Of a stretch of 64,000 nucleotides of DNA, positions 1-14,600 are shown in pieces; position 1 is the first letter of the stretch; the number at the start of each line of letters is the position of its first letter. Source of the DNA: Planococcus citri (Eukaryota > Arthropoda > Insecta > Hemiptera > Pseudococcidae); NCBI RefSeq assembly GCF_950023065.1, contig NC_088678.1:40600580-40664579 (forward strand), read 5' to 3'. A program made the position numbers and the translations under genes. The notes below the pieces were generated by a model, which saw only the letters and a list, made by a program, of their open reading frames with translations, did no database searches and was not told the DNA's origin.

Positions 1-828
1 TTTGTGGAGACTTGGTCAGTGATTTTCAAGAAATATCAAAATGGCCCTATGAGTTGAGTACGGCTATTTGTGAATGATGGAAAAAGGTGAAAATTTCCAC
101 TTACCAAGCACCTATGATTTGTGGAGACTTGGTCAGTGATTTTCAAGAAATATGAAAATGGCTGTATGAGTTGGGTACGGCATTTTTTGAATGAGAAAAA
201 ATTACCACTTACCAAGCACCTATGATTTGTGGAGACTTGGTCAGTGATTTTCAAGAAATATGAAAATGGCCGTATGAGTTGAGTACGGCATTTTTTGAAT
301 GAGTAAAAATTACCACTTACCAAGCACCTATGATTTGTGGAGACTTGGTCAGTGATTTTCAAGAAATATGAAAATGGCCGTATGAGTTGAGTACGGCATT
401 TTGTGAATGATGGAAAAAGGTGAAAATTTCCACTTACCAAGCACCTATGATTTGTGGAGACTTGGTCAGTGATTTTCAAGAAATATCAAAATGGCCCTAT
501 GAGTTGAGTACGGCTATTTGTGAATGATGGAAAAAGGTGAAAATTTCCACTTACCAAGCACCTATGATTTGTGGAGACTTGGTCAGTGATTTTCAAGAAA
601 TATGAAAATGACCGTATGAGTTGGGTACGGCATTTTTTGAATGAGAAAAAATTACCACTTACCAAGCACCTATGATTTGTGGAGACTTGGTCAGTGATTT
701 TCAAGAAATATGAAAATGGCCGTATGAGTTGAGTACGGCATTTTGTGAATGATGGAAAAAGGTGAAAATTTCCACTTACCAAGCACCTATGATTTGTGGA
801 GACTTGGTCAGTGATTTTCAAGAAATAT

Positions 829-935
829 GAAATGGCCGTATGAGTTGAGTACGGCATTTTTTGAATGAGTAAAAATTACCACTTACCAAGCACCTATGAT
901 TTGTGGAGACTTGGTCAGTGATTTTCAAGAAATAT
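829..935 (+). repeat. 107-bp unit with a private 1-bp deletion (copy 1)
   Basis: An S2 short unit that begins GAAATGG instead of GAAAATGG, one A fewer in the A4 run, giving 107 bp before the next unit at 936. The deletion shifts the minus-strand frame, which is why reading frames overlap around 818-857. The same lesion recurs at 3087, so it marks a duplication rather than an isolated sequencing error. Confidence 0.9.
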
Positions 936-1394
936 GAAAATGGCCGTATGAGTTGAGTACGGCATTTTGTGAATGATGGAAAAAGGTGAAAATTTCCACT
1001 TACCAAGCACCTATGATTTGTGGAGACTTGGTCAGTGATTTTCAAGAAATATCAAAATGGCCCTATGAGTTGAGTAAGGCTATTTGTGAATGATGGAAAA
1101 AGGTGAAAATTTCCACTTACCAAGCACCTATGATTTGTGGAGACTTGGTCAGTGATTTTCAAGAAATATGAAAATGGCCCTATGAGTTGGGTACGGCATT
1201 TTTTGAATGAGAAAAAATTACCACTTACCAAGCACCTATGATTTGTGGAGACTTGGTCAGTGATTTTCAAGAAATATCAAAATGGCCCTATGAGTTGAGT
1301 ACGGCATTTTGTGAATGATGGAAAAAGGTGAAAATTTCCACTTACCAAGCACCTATGATTTGTGGAGACTTGGTCAGTGATTTTCAAGAAATAT

Positions 1395-2060
1395 CAAAAT
1401 GGCCCTATGAGTTGAGTACGGCTATTTGTGAATGATGGAAAAAGGTGAAAATTTCCACTTACCAAGCACCTATGATTTGTGGAGACTTGGTCAGTGATTT
1501 TCAAGAAATATGAAAATGGCTGTATGAGTTGGGTACGGCATTTTTTGAATGAGAAAAAATTACCACTTACCAAGCACCTATGATTTGTGGAGACTTGGTC
1601 AGTGATTTTCAAGAAATATGAAAATGGCCGTATGAGTTGAGTACGGCATTTTTTGAATGAGTAAAAATTACCACTTACCAAGCACCTATGATTTGTGGAG
1701 ACTTGGTCAGTGATTTTCAAGAAATATCAAAATGGCCCTATGAGTTGAGTACGGCTATTTGTGAATGATGGAAAAAGGTGAAAATTTCCACTTACCAAGC
1801 ACCTATGATTTGTGGAGACTTGGTCAGTGATTTTCAAGAAATATGAAAATGGCCGTATGAGTTGGGTACGGCATTTTTTGAATGAGAAAAAATTACCACT
1901 TACCAAGCACCTATGATTTGTGGAGACTTGGTCAGTGATTTTCAAGAAATATGAAAATGGCAGTATGAGTTGAGTACGGCATTTTTTGAATGAGTAAAAA
2001 TTACCACTTACCAAGCACCTATGATTTGTGGAGACTTGGTCAGTGATTTTCAAGAAATAT
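1395..2060 (+). repeat. Tandem 333-bp trimer HOR (117+108+108)
   Basis: Two adjacent copies, 1395-1727 and 1728-2060, each consist of a C-start 117-bp unit with CCCT/CTATTTG, then an S3 108-bp unit, then an S2 108-bp unit. The same trimer occurs at 37-369. The copies differ by single bases, for example CTGT against CCGT at positions 9-12 of the S3 unit (1520 and 1853 areas) and CCGT against CAGT in the S2 unit. Confidence 0.88.
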
Positions 2061-3086
2061 CAAAATGGCCGTATGAGTTGAGTACGGCATTTTGTGAATG
2101 ATGGAAAAAGGTGAAAATTTCCACTTACCAAGCACCTATGATTTGTGGAGACTTGGTCAGTGATTTTCAAGAAATATGAAAATGGCCGTATGAGTTGAGT
2201 ACGGCATTTTTTGAATGAGTAAAAATTACCACTTACCAAGCACCTATGATTTGTGGAGACTTGGTCAGTGATTTTCAAGAAATATGAAAATGGCCGTATG
2301 AGTTGAGTATGGCATTTTGTGAATGATGGAAAAAGGTGAAAATTTCCACTTACCAAGCACCTATGATTTGTGGAGACTTGGTCAGTGATTTTCAAGAAAT
2401 ATGAAAATGGCCGTATGAGTTGAGTATGGCATTTTGTGAATGATGGAAAAAGGTGAAAATTTCCACTTACCAAGCACCTATGATTTGTGGAGACTTGGTC
2501 AGTGATTTTCAAGAAATATCAAAATGGCCCTATGAGTTGAGTACGGCTATTTGTGAATGATGGAAAAAGGTGAAAATTTCCACTTACCAAGCACCTATGA
2601 TTTGTGGAGACTTGGTCAGTGATTTTCAAGAAATATGAAAATGGCCGTATGAGTTGAGTACGGCATTTTTTGAATGAGTAAAAATTACCACTTACCAAGC
2701 ACCTATGATTTGTGGAGACTTGGTCAGTGATTTTCAAGAAATATGAAAATGGCCGTATGAGTTGAGTACGGCATTTTGTGAATGATGGAAAAAGGTGAAA
2801 ATTTCCACTTACCAAGCACCTATGATTTGTGGAGACTTGGTCAGTGATTTTCAAGAAATATCAAAATGGCCCTATGAGTTGAGTACGGCTATTTGTGAAT
2901 GATGGAAAAAGGTGAAAATTTCCACTTACCAAGCACCTATGATTTGTGGAGACTTGGTCAGTGATTTTCAAGAAATATGAAAATGACCGTATGAGTTGGG
3001 TACGGCATTTTTTGAATGAGAAAAAATTACCACTTACCAAGCACCTATGATTTGTGGAGACTTGGTCAGTGATTTTCAAGAAATAT

Positions 3087-3193
3087 GAAATGGCCGTATG
3101 AGTTGAGTACGGCATTTTTTGAATGAGTAAAAATTACCACTTACCAAGCACCTATGATTTGTGGAGACTTGGTCAGTGATTTTCAAGAAATAT
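3087..3193 (+). repeat. 107-bp unit with the same 1-bp deletion (copy 2)
   Basis: The same GAAATGG start in an S2 unit, 2258 bp after the first copy. The preceding S3 units (604-711 and 2979-3086) also share the private ACCG at positions 8-11, but at an offset of 2375. The left copy therefore has one extra 117-bp monomer (712-828) between the two markers. This is a one-monomer gain or loss after duplication. Confidence 0.88.
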
Positions 3194-4419
3194 GAAAATG
3201 GCCGTATGAGTTGAGTACGGCATTTTGTGAATGATGGAAAAAGGTGAAAATTTCCACTTACCAAGCACCTATGATTTGTGGAGACTTGGTCAGTGATTTT
3301 CAAGAAATATCAAAATGGCCCTATGAGTTGAGTACGGCTATTTGTGAATGATGGAAAAAGGTGAAAATTTCCACTTACCAAGCACCTATGATTTGTGGAG
3401 ACTTGGTCAGTGATTTTCAAGAAATATGAAAATGACCGTATGAGTTGGGTACGGCATTTTTTGAATGAGAAAAAATTACCACTTACCAAGCACCTATGAT
3501 TTGTGGAGACTTGGTCAGTGATTTTCAAGAAATATGAAAATGGCCGTATGAGTTGGGTACGGCATTTTTTGAATGAGAAAAAATTACCACTTACCAAGCA
3601 CCTATGATTTGTGGAGACTTGGTCAGTGATTTTCAAGAAATATGAAAATGGCCGTATGAGTTGAGTACGGCATTTTTTGAATGAGTAAAAATTACCACTT
3701 ACCAAGCACCTATGATTTGTGGAGACTTGGTCAGTGATTTTCAAGAAATATGAAAATGGCCGTATGAGTTGAGTACAGCATTTTGTGAATGATGGAAAAA
3801 GGTGAAAATTTCCACTTACCAAGCACCTATGATTTGTGGAGACTTGGTCAGTGATTTTCAAGAAATATCAAAATGGCCGTATGAGTTGAGTATGGCATTT
3901 TTTGAATGAGTGAAAATTTCCACTTACTAAGCACCTATGATTTGTGGAGACTTGGTCAGTGATTTTCAAGAAATATGAAAATGGCCCTATGAGTTGAGTA
4001 CGGCTATTTGTGAATGATGGAAAAAGGTGAAAATTTCCACTTACCAAGCACCTATGATTTGTGGAGACTTGGTCAGTGATTTTCAAGAAATATCAAAATG
4101 GCCGTATGAGTTGAGTACGGCATTTTGTGAATGATGGAAAAAGGTGAAAATTTCCACTTACCAAGCACCTATGATTTGTGGAGACTTGGTCAGTGATTTT
4201 CAAGAAATATCAAAATGGCCCTATGAGTTGAGTACGGCATTTTTTGAATGAGTGAAAATTTCCACTTACCAAGCACCTATGATTTGTGGAGACTTGGTCA
4301 GTGATTTTCAAGAAATATGAAAATGGCCCTATGAGTTGAGTACGGCTATTTGTGAATGATGGAAAAAGGTGAAAATTTCCACTTACCAAGCACCTATGAT
4401 TTGTGGAGACTTGGTCAGT

Positions 4420-4436
4420 GATATTCAAGAAATATC
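4420..4436. other. Representative boundary dyad GATATT-CAAGA-AATATC
   Basis: A perfect 6-bp inverted repeat with a 5-nt spacer that straddles the junction of two monomers; its last base is position 1 of the next unit. Most units have GATTTT on the left arm, one mismatch off. The GATATT form occurs many times between 4.4 and 52.7 kb, and in every instance I read the other arm ends in C and completes the palindrome. The core TTCAAGAA has the TTCnnGAA spacing of a heat-shock factor tail-to-tail pair; binding is speculation. Confidence 0.85.
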
Positions 4437-4894
4437 AAAATGGCCGTATGAGTTGAGTATGGCATTTTTTGAATGAGTGAAAATTTCCACTTACCAAGCA
4501 CCTATGATTTGTGGAGACTTGGTCAGTGATTTTCAAGAAATATGAAAATGGCCGTATGAGTTGAGTACGGCGTTTTGTGAATGATGGAAAAAGGTGAAAA
4601 TTTCCACTTACCAAGCACCTATGATTTGTGGAGACTTGGTCAGTGATTTTCAAGAAATATGAAAATGGCCGTATGAGTTGAGTACGGCATTTTGTGAATG
4701 ATGGAAAAAGGTGAAAATTTCCACTTACCAAGCACCTATGATTTGTGGAGACTTGGTCAGTGATTTTCAAGAAATATGAAAATGGTCGTATGAGTTGAGT
4801 ACGGCATTTTGTGAATGATGGAAAAAGGTGAAAATTTCCACTTACCAAGCACCTATGATTTGTGGAGACTTGGTCAGTGATTTTCAAGAAATAT

Positions 4895-6950
4895 CAAAAT
4901 GGCCGTATGAGTTGAGTACGGCATTTTTTGAATGAGTGAAAATTTCCACTTACCAAGCACCTATGATTTGTGGAGACTTGGTCAGTGATTTTCAAGAAAT
5001 ATGAAAATGGCCGTATGAGTTGAGTACGGCATTTTGTGAATGATGGAAAAAGGTGAAAATTTCCACTTACCAAGCACCTATGATTTGTGGAGACTTGGTC
5101 AGTGATATTCAAGAAATATCAAAATGGCCCTATGAGTTGAGTACGGCTATTTGTGAATGATGGGAAAAGGTGAAAATTTCCACTTACCAAGCACCTATGA
5201 TTTGTGGAGACTTGGTCAGTGATTTTCAAGAAATATGAAAATGGCCGTATGAGTTGAGTACGGCATTTTGTGAATGATGGAAAAAGGTGAAAATTTCCAC
5301 TTACCAAGCACCTATGATTTGTGGAGACTTGTTCAGTGATTTTCAAGAAATATGAAAATGGCCGTATGAGTTGAGTACGGCTATTTGTGAATGATGGAAA
5401 AAGGTGAAAATTTCCACTTACCAAGCACCTATGATTTGTGGAGACTTGGTCAGTGATTTTCAAGAAATATCAAAATGGCCGTATGAGTTGAGTACGGCAT
5501 TTTGTGAATGATGGAAAAAGGTGAAAATTTCCACTTACCAAGCACCTATGATTTGTGGAGACTTGGTCAGTGATTTTCAAGAAATATGAAAATGGCCGTA
5601 TGAGTTGAGTACGGCATTTTGTGAATGATGGAAAAAGGTGAAAATTTCCACTTACCAAGCACCTATGATTTGTGGAGACTTGGTCAGTGATTTTCAAGAA
5701 ATATGAAAATGGCCGTATGAGTTGAGTACGGCATTTTGTGAATGATGGAAAAAGGTGAAAATTTCCACTTACCAAGCACCTATGATTTGTGGAGACTTGG
5801 TCAGTGATTTTCAAGAAATATCAAAATGGCCCTATGAGTTGAGTACGGCTATTTGTGAATGATGGAAAAAGGTGAAAATTTCCACTCACCAAGCACCTAT
5901 GGTTTGTGGAGACTTGGTCAGTGATTTTCAAGAAATATGAAAATGGCCGTATGAGTTGAGTACGGCATTTTGTGAATGATGGAAAAAGGTGAAAATTTCC
6001 ACTTACCAAGCACCTATGATTTGTGGATACTTGGTCAGTGATTTTCAAGAAATATCAAAATGGCCGTATGAGTTGAGTACGGCATTTTTTGAATGAGTGA
6101 AAATTTCCACTTACCAAGCACCTATGATTTGTGGAGACTTGGTCAGTGATTTTCAAGAAATATCAAAATGGCCGTATGAGTTGAGTACGGCATTTTTTGA
6201 ATGAGTGAAAATTTCCACTTACCAAGCACCTATGATTTGTGGAGACTTGGTCAGTGATTTTCAAGAAATATGAAAATGGCCGTATGAGTTGAGTACGGCA
6301 TTTTGTGAATGATGGAAAAAGGTGAAAATTTCCACTTACCAAGCACCTATGATTTGTGGAGACTTGGTCAGTGATATTCAAGAAATATCAAAATGGCCGT
6401 ATGAGTTGAGTACGCCATTTTTTGAATGAGTGAAAATTTCCACTTACCAAGCACCTATGATTTGTGGAGACTTGGTCAGTGATTTTCAAGAAATATGAAA
6501 ATGGCAGTATGAGTTGAGTACGGCATTTTTTGAATGAGTAAAAATTACCACTTACCAAGCACCTATGATTTGTGGAGACTTGGTCAGTGATTTTCAAGAA
6601 ATATGAAAATGGCCATATGAGTTGAGTACGGCATTTTGTGAATGATGGAAAAAGGTGAAAATTTCCACTTACCAAGCACCTATGATTTGTGGAGACTTGG
6701 TCAGTGATTTTCAAGAAATATCAAAATGGCCCTATGAGTTGAGTACGGCTATTTGTGAATGATGGAAAAAGGTGAAAATTTCCACTTACCAAGCACCTAT
6801 GATTTGTGGAGACTTGGTCAGTGATTTTCAAGAAATATGAAAATGGCCGTATGAGTTGAGTACGGCATTTTGTGAATGATGGAAAAAGGTGAAAATTTCC
6901 ACTTACCAAGCACCTATGATTTGTGGAGACTTGGTCAGTGATTTTCAAGA
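4895..6950 (+). repeat. Superblock segment carrying the GTTCAG marker (copy 1)
   Basis: A 2.06-kb run whose unit order is repeated at 21806-23861, offset 16,911. It holds the private marker GTTCAG (G96 to T) at 5331, GGATAC (G90 to T) near 6026, and the double variant CTCACC / ATGGTT near 5885-5902. The TACGCC/S1 then CAGT/S2 then CCAT order follows from 6389. The shared private substitutions show that the two segments are copies and not independent assortments of the same monomers. Confidence 0.85.
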
Positions 6951-9900
6951 AATATCAAAATGGCCGTTTGAGTTGAGTACGATATTTTTTGAATGAGTGA
7001 AAATTTCCACTTACCAAGCACCTATGATTTGTGGAGACTTGGTCAGTGATTTTCAAGAAATATGAAAATGGCCGTATGAGTTGGGTACGGCATTTTGTGA
7101 ATGATGGAAAAAGGTGAAAATTTCCACTTACCAAGCACCTATGATTTGTGGAGACTTGGTCAGTGATATTCAAGAAATATCAAAATGGCCGTATGAGTTG
7201 AGTACGCCATTTTTTGAATGAGTGAAAATTTCCACTTACCAAGCACCTATGATTTGTGGAGACTTGGTCAGTGATTTTCAAGAAATATGAAAATGGCCCT
7301 ATGAGTTGAGTAAGGCTATTTGTGAATGATGGAAAAAGGTGAAAATTTCCACTTACCAAGCACCTATGATTTGTGGAGACTTGGTCAGTGATTTTCAAGA
7401 AATATGAAAATGGCCCTATGAGTTGGGTACGGCATTTTTTGAATGAGAAAAAATTACCACTTACCAAGCACCTATGATTTGTGGAGACTTGGTCAGTGAT
7501 TTTCAAGAAATATCAAAATGGCCCTATGAGTTGAGTACGGCATTTTGTGAATGATGGAAAAAGGTGAAAATTTCCACTTACCAAGCACATATGATTTGTG
7601 GAGACTTGGTCAGTGATATTCAAGAAATATCAAAATGGCCCTATGAGTTGAGTACGGCATTTTTTGAATGAGTGAAAATTTCCACTTACCAAGCACCTAT
7701 GATTTGTGGAGACTTGGTCAGTGATTTTCAAGAAATATGAAAATGGCCCTATGAGTTGAGTACGGCTATTTGTGAATGATGGAAAAAGGTGAAAATTTCC
7801 ACTTACCAAGCACCTATGATTTGTGGAGACTTGGTCAGTGATTTTCAAGAAATATGAAAATGGCCGTATGAGTTGAGTACGGCATTTTGTGAATGATGGA
7901 AAAAGGTGAAAATTTCCACTTACCAAGCACCTATGATTTGTGGAGACTTGGTCAGTGATTTTCAAGAAATATGAAAATGGTCGTATGAGTTGAGTACGGC
8001 ATTTTGTGAATGATGGAAAAAGGTGAAAATTTCCACTTACCAAGCACCTATGATTTGTGGAGACTTGGTCAGTGATTTTCAAGAAATATCAAAATGGCCG
8101 TATGAGTTGAGTACGGCATTTTTTGAATGAGTGAAAATTTCCACTTACCAAGCACCTATGATTTGTGGAGACTTGGTCAGTGATTTTCAAGAAATATGAA
8201 AATGGCCGTATGAGTTGAGTACGGCATTTTGTGAATGATGGAAAAAGGTGAAAATTTCCACTTACCAAGCACCTATGATTTGTGGAGACTTGGTCAGTGA
8301 TTTTCAAGAAATATCAAAATGGCCCTATGAGTTGAGTACGGCTATTTGTGAATGATGGAAAAAGGTGAAAATTTCCACTCACCAAGCACCTATGGTTTGT
8401 GGAGACTTGGTCAGTGATTTTCAAGAAATATGAAAATGGCCGTATGAGTTGAGTACGGCATTTTGTGAATGATGGAAAAAGGTGAAAATTTCCACTTACC
8501 AAGCACCTATGATTTGTGGATACTTGGTCAGTGATTTTCAAGAAATATCAAAATGGCCGTATGAGTTGAGTACGGCATTTTTTGAATGAGTGAAAATTTC
8601 CACTTACCAAGCACCTATGATTTGTGGAGACTTGGTCAGTGATTTTCAAGAAATATGAAAATGGCCGTATGAGTTGAGTACGGCATTTTGTGAATGATGG
8701 AAAAAGGTGAAAATTTCCACTTACCAAGCACCTATGATTTGTGGAGACTTGGTCAGTGATTTTCAAGAAATATGAAAATGGTCGTATGAGTTGAGTACGG
8801 CATTTTGTGAATGATGGAAAAAGGTGAAAATTTCCACTTACCAAGCACCTATGATTTGTGGAGACTTGGTCAGTGATTTTCAAGAAATATCAAAATGGCC
8901 GTATGAGTTGAGTACGGCATTTTTTGAATGAGTGAAAATTTCCACTTACCAAGCACCTATGATTTGTGGAGACTTGGTCAGTGATTTTCAAGAAATATGA
9001 AAATGGCCGTATGAGTTGAGTACGGCATTTTGTGAATGATGGAAAAAGGTGAAAATTTCCACTTACCAAGCACCTATGATTTGTGGAGACTTGGTCAGTG
9101 ATTTTCAAGAAATATCAAAATGGCCCTATGAGTTGAGTACGGCTATTTGTGAATGATGGAAAAAGGTGAAAATTGCCACTCACCAAGCACCTATGGTTTG
9201 TGGAGACTTGGTCAGTGATTTTCAAGAAATATGAAAATGGCCGTATGAGTTGAGTACGGCATTTTGTGAATGATGGAAAAAGGTGAAAATTTCCACTTAC
9301 CAAGCACCTATGATTTGTGGATACTTGGTCAGTGATTTTCAAGAAATATCAAAATGGCCGTATGAGTTGAGTACGGCATTTTTTGAATGAGTGAAAATTT
9401 CCACTTACCAAGCACCTATGATTTGTGGAGACTTGGTCAGTGATTTTCAAGAAATATCAAAATGGCCGTATGAGTTGAGTACGGCATTTTTTGAATGAGT
9501 GAAAATTTCCACTTACCAAGCACCTATGATTTGTGGAGACTTGGTCAGTGATTTTCAAGAAATATGAAAATGGCCGTATGAGTTGAGTACGGCATTTTGT
9601 GAATGATGGAAAAAGGTGAAAATTTCCACTTACCAAGCACCTATGATTTGTGGAGACTTGGTCAGTGATATTCAAGAAATATCAAAATGGCCGTATGAGT
9701 TGAGTACGCCATTTTTTGAATGAGTGAAAATTTCCACTTACCAAGCACCTATGATTTGTGGAGACTTGGTCAGTGATTTTCAAGAAATATGAAAATGGCA
9801 GTATGAGTTGAGTACGGCATTTTTTGAATGAGTAAAAATTACCACTTACCAAGCACCTATGATTTGTGGAGACTTGGTCAGTGATTTTCAAGAAATATGA

Positions 9901-11626
9901 AAATGGCCATATGAGTTGAGTACGGCATTTTGTGAATGATGGAAAAAGGTGAAAATTTCCACTTACCAAGCACCTATGATTTGTGGAGACTTGGTCAGTG
10001 ATTTTCAAGAAATATCAAAATGGCCCTATGAGTTGAGTACGGCTATTTGTGAATGATGGAAAAAGGTGAAAATTTCCACTTACCAAGCACCTATGATTTG
10101 TGGAGACTTGGTCAGTGATTTTCAAGAAATATGAAAATGGCCCTATGAGTTGAGTACGGCTATTTGTGAATGATGGAAAAAGGTGAAAATTTCCACTTAC
10201 CAAGCACCTATGATTTGTGGAGACTTGGTCAGTGATTTTCAAGAAATATGAAAATGGCCGTATGAGTTGAGTACGGCATTTTGTGAATGATGGAAAAAGG
10301 TGAAAATTTCCACTTACCAAGCACCTATGATTTGTGGAGACTTGGTCAGTGATTTTCAAGAAATATGAAAATGGTCGTATGAGTTGAGTACGGCATTTTG
10401 TGAATGATGGAAAAAGGTGAAAATTTCCACTTACCAAGCACCTATGATTTGTGGAGACTTGGTCAGTGATTTTCAAGAAATATCAAAATGGCCGTATGAG
10501 TTGAGTACGGCATTTTTTGAATGAGTGAAAATTTCCACTTACCAAGCACCTATGATTTGTGGAGACTTGGTCAGTGATTTTCAAGAAATATGAAAATGGC
10601 CGTATGAGTTGAGTACGGCATTTTGTGAATGATGGAAAAAGGTGAAAATTTCCACTTACCAAGCACCTATGATTTGTGGAGACTTGGTCAGTGATATTCA
10701 AGAAATATCAAAATGGCCCTATGAGTTGAGTACGGCTATTTGTGAATGATGGGAAAAGGTGAAAATTTCCACTTACCAAGCACCTATGATTTGTGGAGAC
10801 TTGGTCAGTGATTTTCAAGAAATATGAAAATGGCCGTATGAGTTGAGTACGGCATTTTGTGAATGATGGAAAAAGGTGAAAATTTCCACTTACCAAGCAC
10901 CTATGATTTGTGGAGACTTGTTCAGTGATTTTCAAGAAATATGAAAATGGCCGTATGAGTTGAGTACGGCTATTTGTGAATGATGGAAAAAGGTGAAAAT
11001 TTCCACTTACCAAGCACCTATGATTTGTGGAGACTTGGTCAGTGATTTTCAAGAAATATCAAAATGGCCGTATGAGTTGAGTACGGCATTTTGTGAATGA
11101 TGGAAAAAGGTGAAAATTTCCACTTACCAAGCACCTATGATTTGTGGAGACTTGGTCAGTGATTTTCAAGAAATATGAAAATGGCCGTATGAGTTGAGTA
11201 CGGCATTTTGTGAATGATGGAAAAAGGTGAAAATTTCCACTTACCAAGCACCTATGATTTGTGGAGACTTGGTCAGTGATTTTCAAGAAATATGAAAATG
11301 GCCGTATGAGTTGAGTACGGCATTTTGTGAATGATGGAAAAAGGTGAAAATTTCCACTTACCAAGCACCTATGATTTGTGGAGACTTGGTCAGTGATATT
11401 CAAGAAATATCAAAATGGCCGTATGAGTTGAGTACGCCATTTTTTGAATGAGTGAAAATTTCCACTTACCAAGCACCTATGATTTGTGGAGACTTGGTCA
11501 GTGATTTTCAAGAAATATGAAAATGGCAGTATGAGTTGAGTACGGCATTTTTTGAATGAGTAAAAATTACCACTTACCAAGCACCTATGATTTGTGGAGA
11601 CTTGGTCAGTGATTTTCAAGAAATAT
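6164..11626 (+). repeat. 5463-bp superblock, copy 1
   Basis: Unit order and private markers recur 5463 bp to the right: TACGCC at 6389/11852, CCGTTTGAG with ACGATA near 6965/12428, TAAGGC near 7311/12774, CACATATG near 7587/13050, CTCACC/ATGGTT near 8378/13841 and GGATAC near 8518/13981. The copies are directly adjacent, so this is a tandem duplication of a segment of about 48 monomers. Copy 1 has four monomers at 10016-10483 where copy 2 has nine. Confidence 0.86.
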
Positions 11627-14600
11627 GAAAATGGCCGTATGAGTTGAGTACGGCATTTTTTGAATGAGTGAAAATTTCCACTTACCAAGCACCTATGATT
11701 TGTGGAGACTTGGTCAGTGATTTTCAAGAAATATGAAAATGGCCGTATGAGTTGAGTACGGCATTTTGTGAATGATGGAAAAAGGTGAAAATTTCCACTT
11801 ACCAAGCACCTATGATTTGTGGAGACTTGGTCAGTGATATTCAAGAAATATCAAAATGGCCGTATGAGTTGAGTACGCCATTTTTTGAATGAGTGAAAAT
11901 TTCCACTTACCAAGCACCTATGATTTGTGGAGACTTGGTCAGTGATTTTCAAGAAATATGAAAATGGCAGTATGAGTTGAGTACGGCATTTTTTGAATGA
12001 GTAAAAATTACCACTTACCAAGCACCTATGATTTGTGGAGACTTGGTCAGTGATTTTCAAGAAATATGAAAATGGCCATATGAGTTGAGTACGGCATTTT
12101 GTGAATGATGGAAAAAGGTGAAAATTTCCACTTACCAAGCACCTATGATTTGTGGAGACTTGGTCAGTGATTTTCAAGAAATATCAAAATGGCCCTATGA
12201 GTTGAGTACGGCTATTTGTGAATGATGGAAAAAGGTGAAAATTTCCACTTACCAAGCACCTATGATTTGTGGAGACTTGGTCAGTGATTTTCAAGAAATA
12301 TGAAAATGGCCGTATGAGTTGAGTACGGCATTTTGTGAATGATGGAAAAAGGTGAAAATTTCCACTTACCAAGCACCTATGATTTGTGGAGACTTGGTCA
12401 GTGATTTTCAAGAAATATCAAAATGGCCGTTTGAGTTGAGTACGATATTTTTTGAATGAGTGAAAATTTCCACTTACCAAGCACCTATGATTTGTGGAGA
12501 CTTGGTCAGTGATTTTCAAGAAATATGAAAATGGCCGTATGAGTTGGGTACGGCATTTTGTGAATGATGGAAAAAGGTGAAAATTTCCACTTACCAAGCA
12601 CCTATGATTTGTGGAGACTTGGTCAGTGATATTCAAGAAATATCAAAATGGCCGTATGAGTTGAGTACGCCATTTTTTGAATGAGTGAAAATTTCCACTT
12701 ACCAAGCACCTATGATTTGTGGAGACTTGGTCAGTGATTTTCAAGAAATATGAAAATGGCCCTATGAGTTGAGTAAGGCTATTTGTGAATGATGGAAAAA
12801 GGTGAAAATTTCCACTTACCAAGCACCTATGATTTGTGGAGACTTGGTCAGTGATTTTCAAGAAATATGAAAATGGCCCTATGAGTTAGGTACGGCATTT
12901 TTTGAATGAGAAAAAATTACCACTTACCAAGCACCTATGATTTGTGGAGACTTGGTCAGTGATTTTCAAGAAATATCAAAATGGCCCTATGAGTTGAGTA
13001 CGGCATTTTGTGAATGATGGAAAAAGGTGAAAATTTCCACTTACCAAGCACATATGATTTGTGGAGACTTGGTCAGTGATATTCAAGAAATATCAAAATG
13101 GCCCTATGAGTTGAGTACGGCATTTTTTGAATGAGTGAAAATTTCCACTTACCAAGCACCTATGATTTGTGGAGACTTGGTCAGTGATTTTCAAGAAATA
13201 TGAAAATGGCCCTATGAGTTGAGTACGGCTATTTGTGAATGATGGAAAAAGGTGAAAATTTCCACTTACCAAGCACCTATGATTTGTGGAGACTTGGTCA
13301 GTGATTTTCAAGAAATATGAAAATGGCCGTATGAGTTGAGTACGGCATTTTGTGAATGATGGAAAAAGGTGAAAATTTCCACTTACCAAGCACCTATGAT
13401 TTGTGGAGACTTGGTCAGTGATTTTCAAGAAATATGAAAATGGTCGTATGAGTTGAGTACGGCATTTTGTGAATGATGGAAAAAGGTGAAAATTTCCACT
13501 TACCAAGCACCTATGATTTGTGGAGACTTGGTCTGTGATTTTCAAGAAATATCAAAATGGCCGTATGAGTTGAGTACGGCATTTTTTGAATGAGTGAAAA
13601 TTTCCACTTACCAAGCACCTATGATTTGTGGAGACTTGGTCAGTGATTTTCAAGAAATATGAAAATGGCCGTATGAGTTGAGTACGGCATTTTGTGAATG
13701 ATGGAAAAAGGTGAAAATTTCCACTTACCAAGCACCTATGATTTGTGGAGACTTGGTCAGTGATTTTCAAGAAATATCAAAATGGCCCTATGAGTTGAGT
13801 ACGGCTATTTGTGAATGATGGAAAAAGGTGAAAATTTCCACTCACCAAGCACCTATGGTTTGTGGAGACTTGGTCAGTGATTTTCAAGAAATATGAAAAT
13901 GGCCGTATGAGTTGAGTACGGCATTTTGTGAATGATGGAAAAAGGTGAAAATTTCCACTTACCAAGCACCTATGATTTGTGGATACTTGGTCAGTGATTT
14001 TCAAGAAATATCAAAATGGCCGTATGAGTTGAGTACGGCATTTTTTGAATGAGTGAAAATTTCCACTTACCAAGCACCTATGATTTGTGGAGACTTGGTC
14101 AGTGATTTTCAAGAAATATGAAAATGGCCGTATGAGTTGAGTACGGCATTTTGTGAATGATGGAAAAAGGTGAAAATTTCCACTTACCAAGCACCTATGA
14201 TTTGTGGAGACTTGGTCAGTGATTTTCAAGAAATATGAAAATGGTCGTATGAGTTGAGTACGGCATTTTGTGAATGATGGAAAAAGGTGAAAATTTCCAC
14301 TTACCAAGCACCTATGATTTGTGGAGACTTGGTCAGTGATTTTCAAGAAATATCAAAATGGCCGTATGAGTTGAGTACGGCATTTTTTGAATGAGTGAAA
14401 ATTTCCACTTACCAAGCACCTATGATTTGTGGAGACTTGGTCAGTGATTTTCAAGAAATATGAAAATGGCCGTATGAGTTGAGTACGGCATTTTGTGAAT
14501 GATGGAAAAAGGTGAAAATTTCCACTTACCAAGCACCTATGATTTGTGGAGACTTGGTCAGTGATTTTCAAGAAATATCAAAATGGCCCTATGAGTTGAG

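Larger units (their letters stand above)
1..3868 (+). repeat. Domain 1: 117-bp units with S2 and S3 short units
   Basis: Here 117-bp units, mostly the haplotype with CCCT at 9-12 and CTATTTG from position 28, alternate with 108-bp units of two kinds. S3 reads GAGAAAAAATTACC after GAAT and usually carries G at position 21. S2 reads GAGTAAAAATTACC. I see no S1 unit (GAGTGAAAATTTCC) and no GATATT dyad variant in this stretch, although both are abundant from about 4 kb on. No gene is present; the minus-strand frames are repeats of the monomer. Confidence 0.85.
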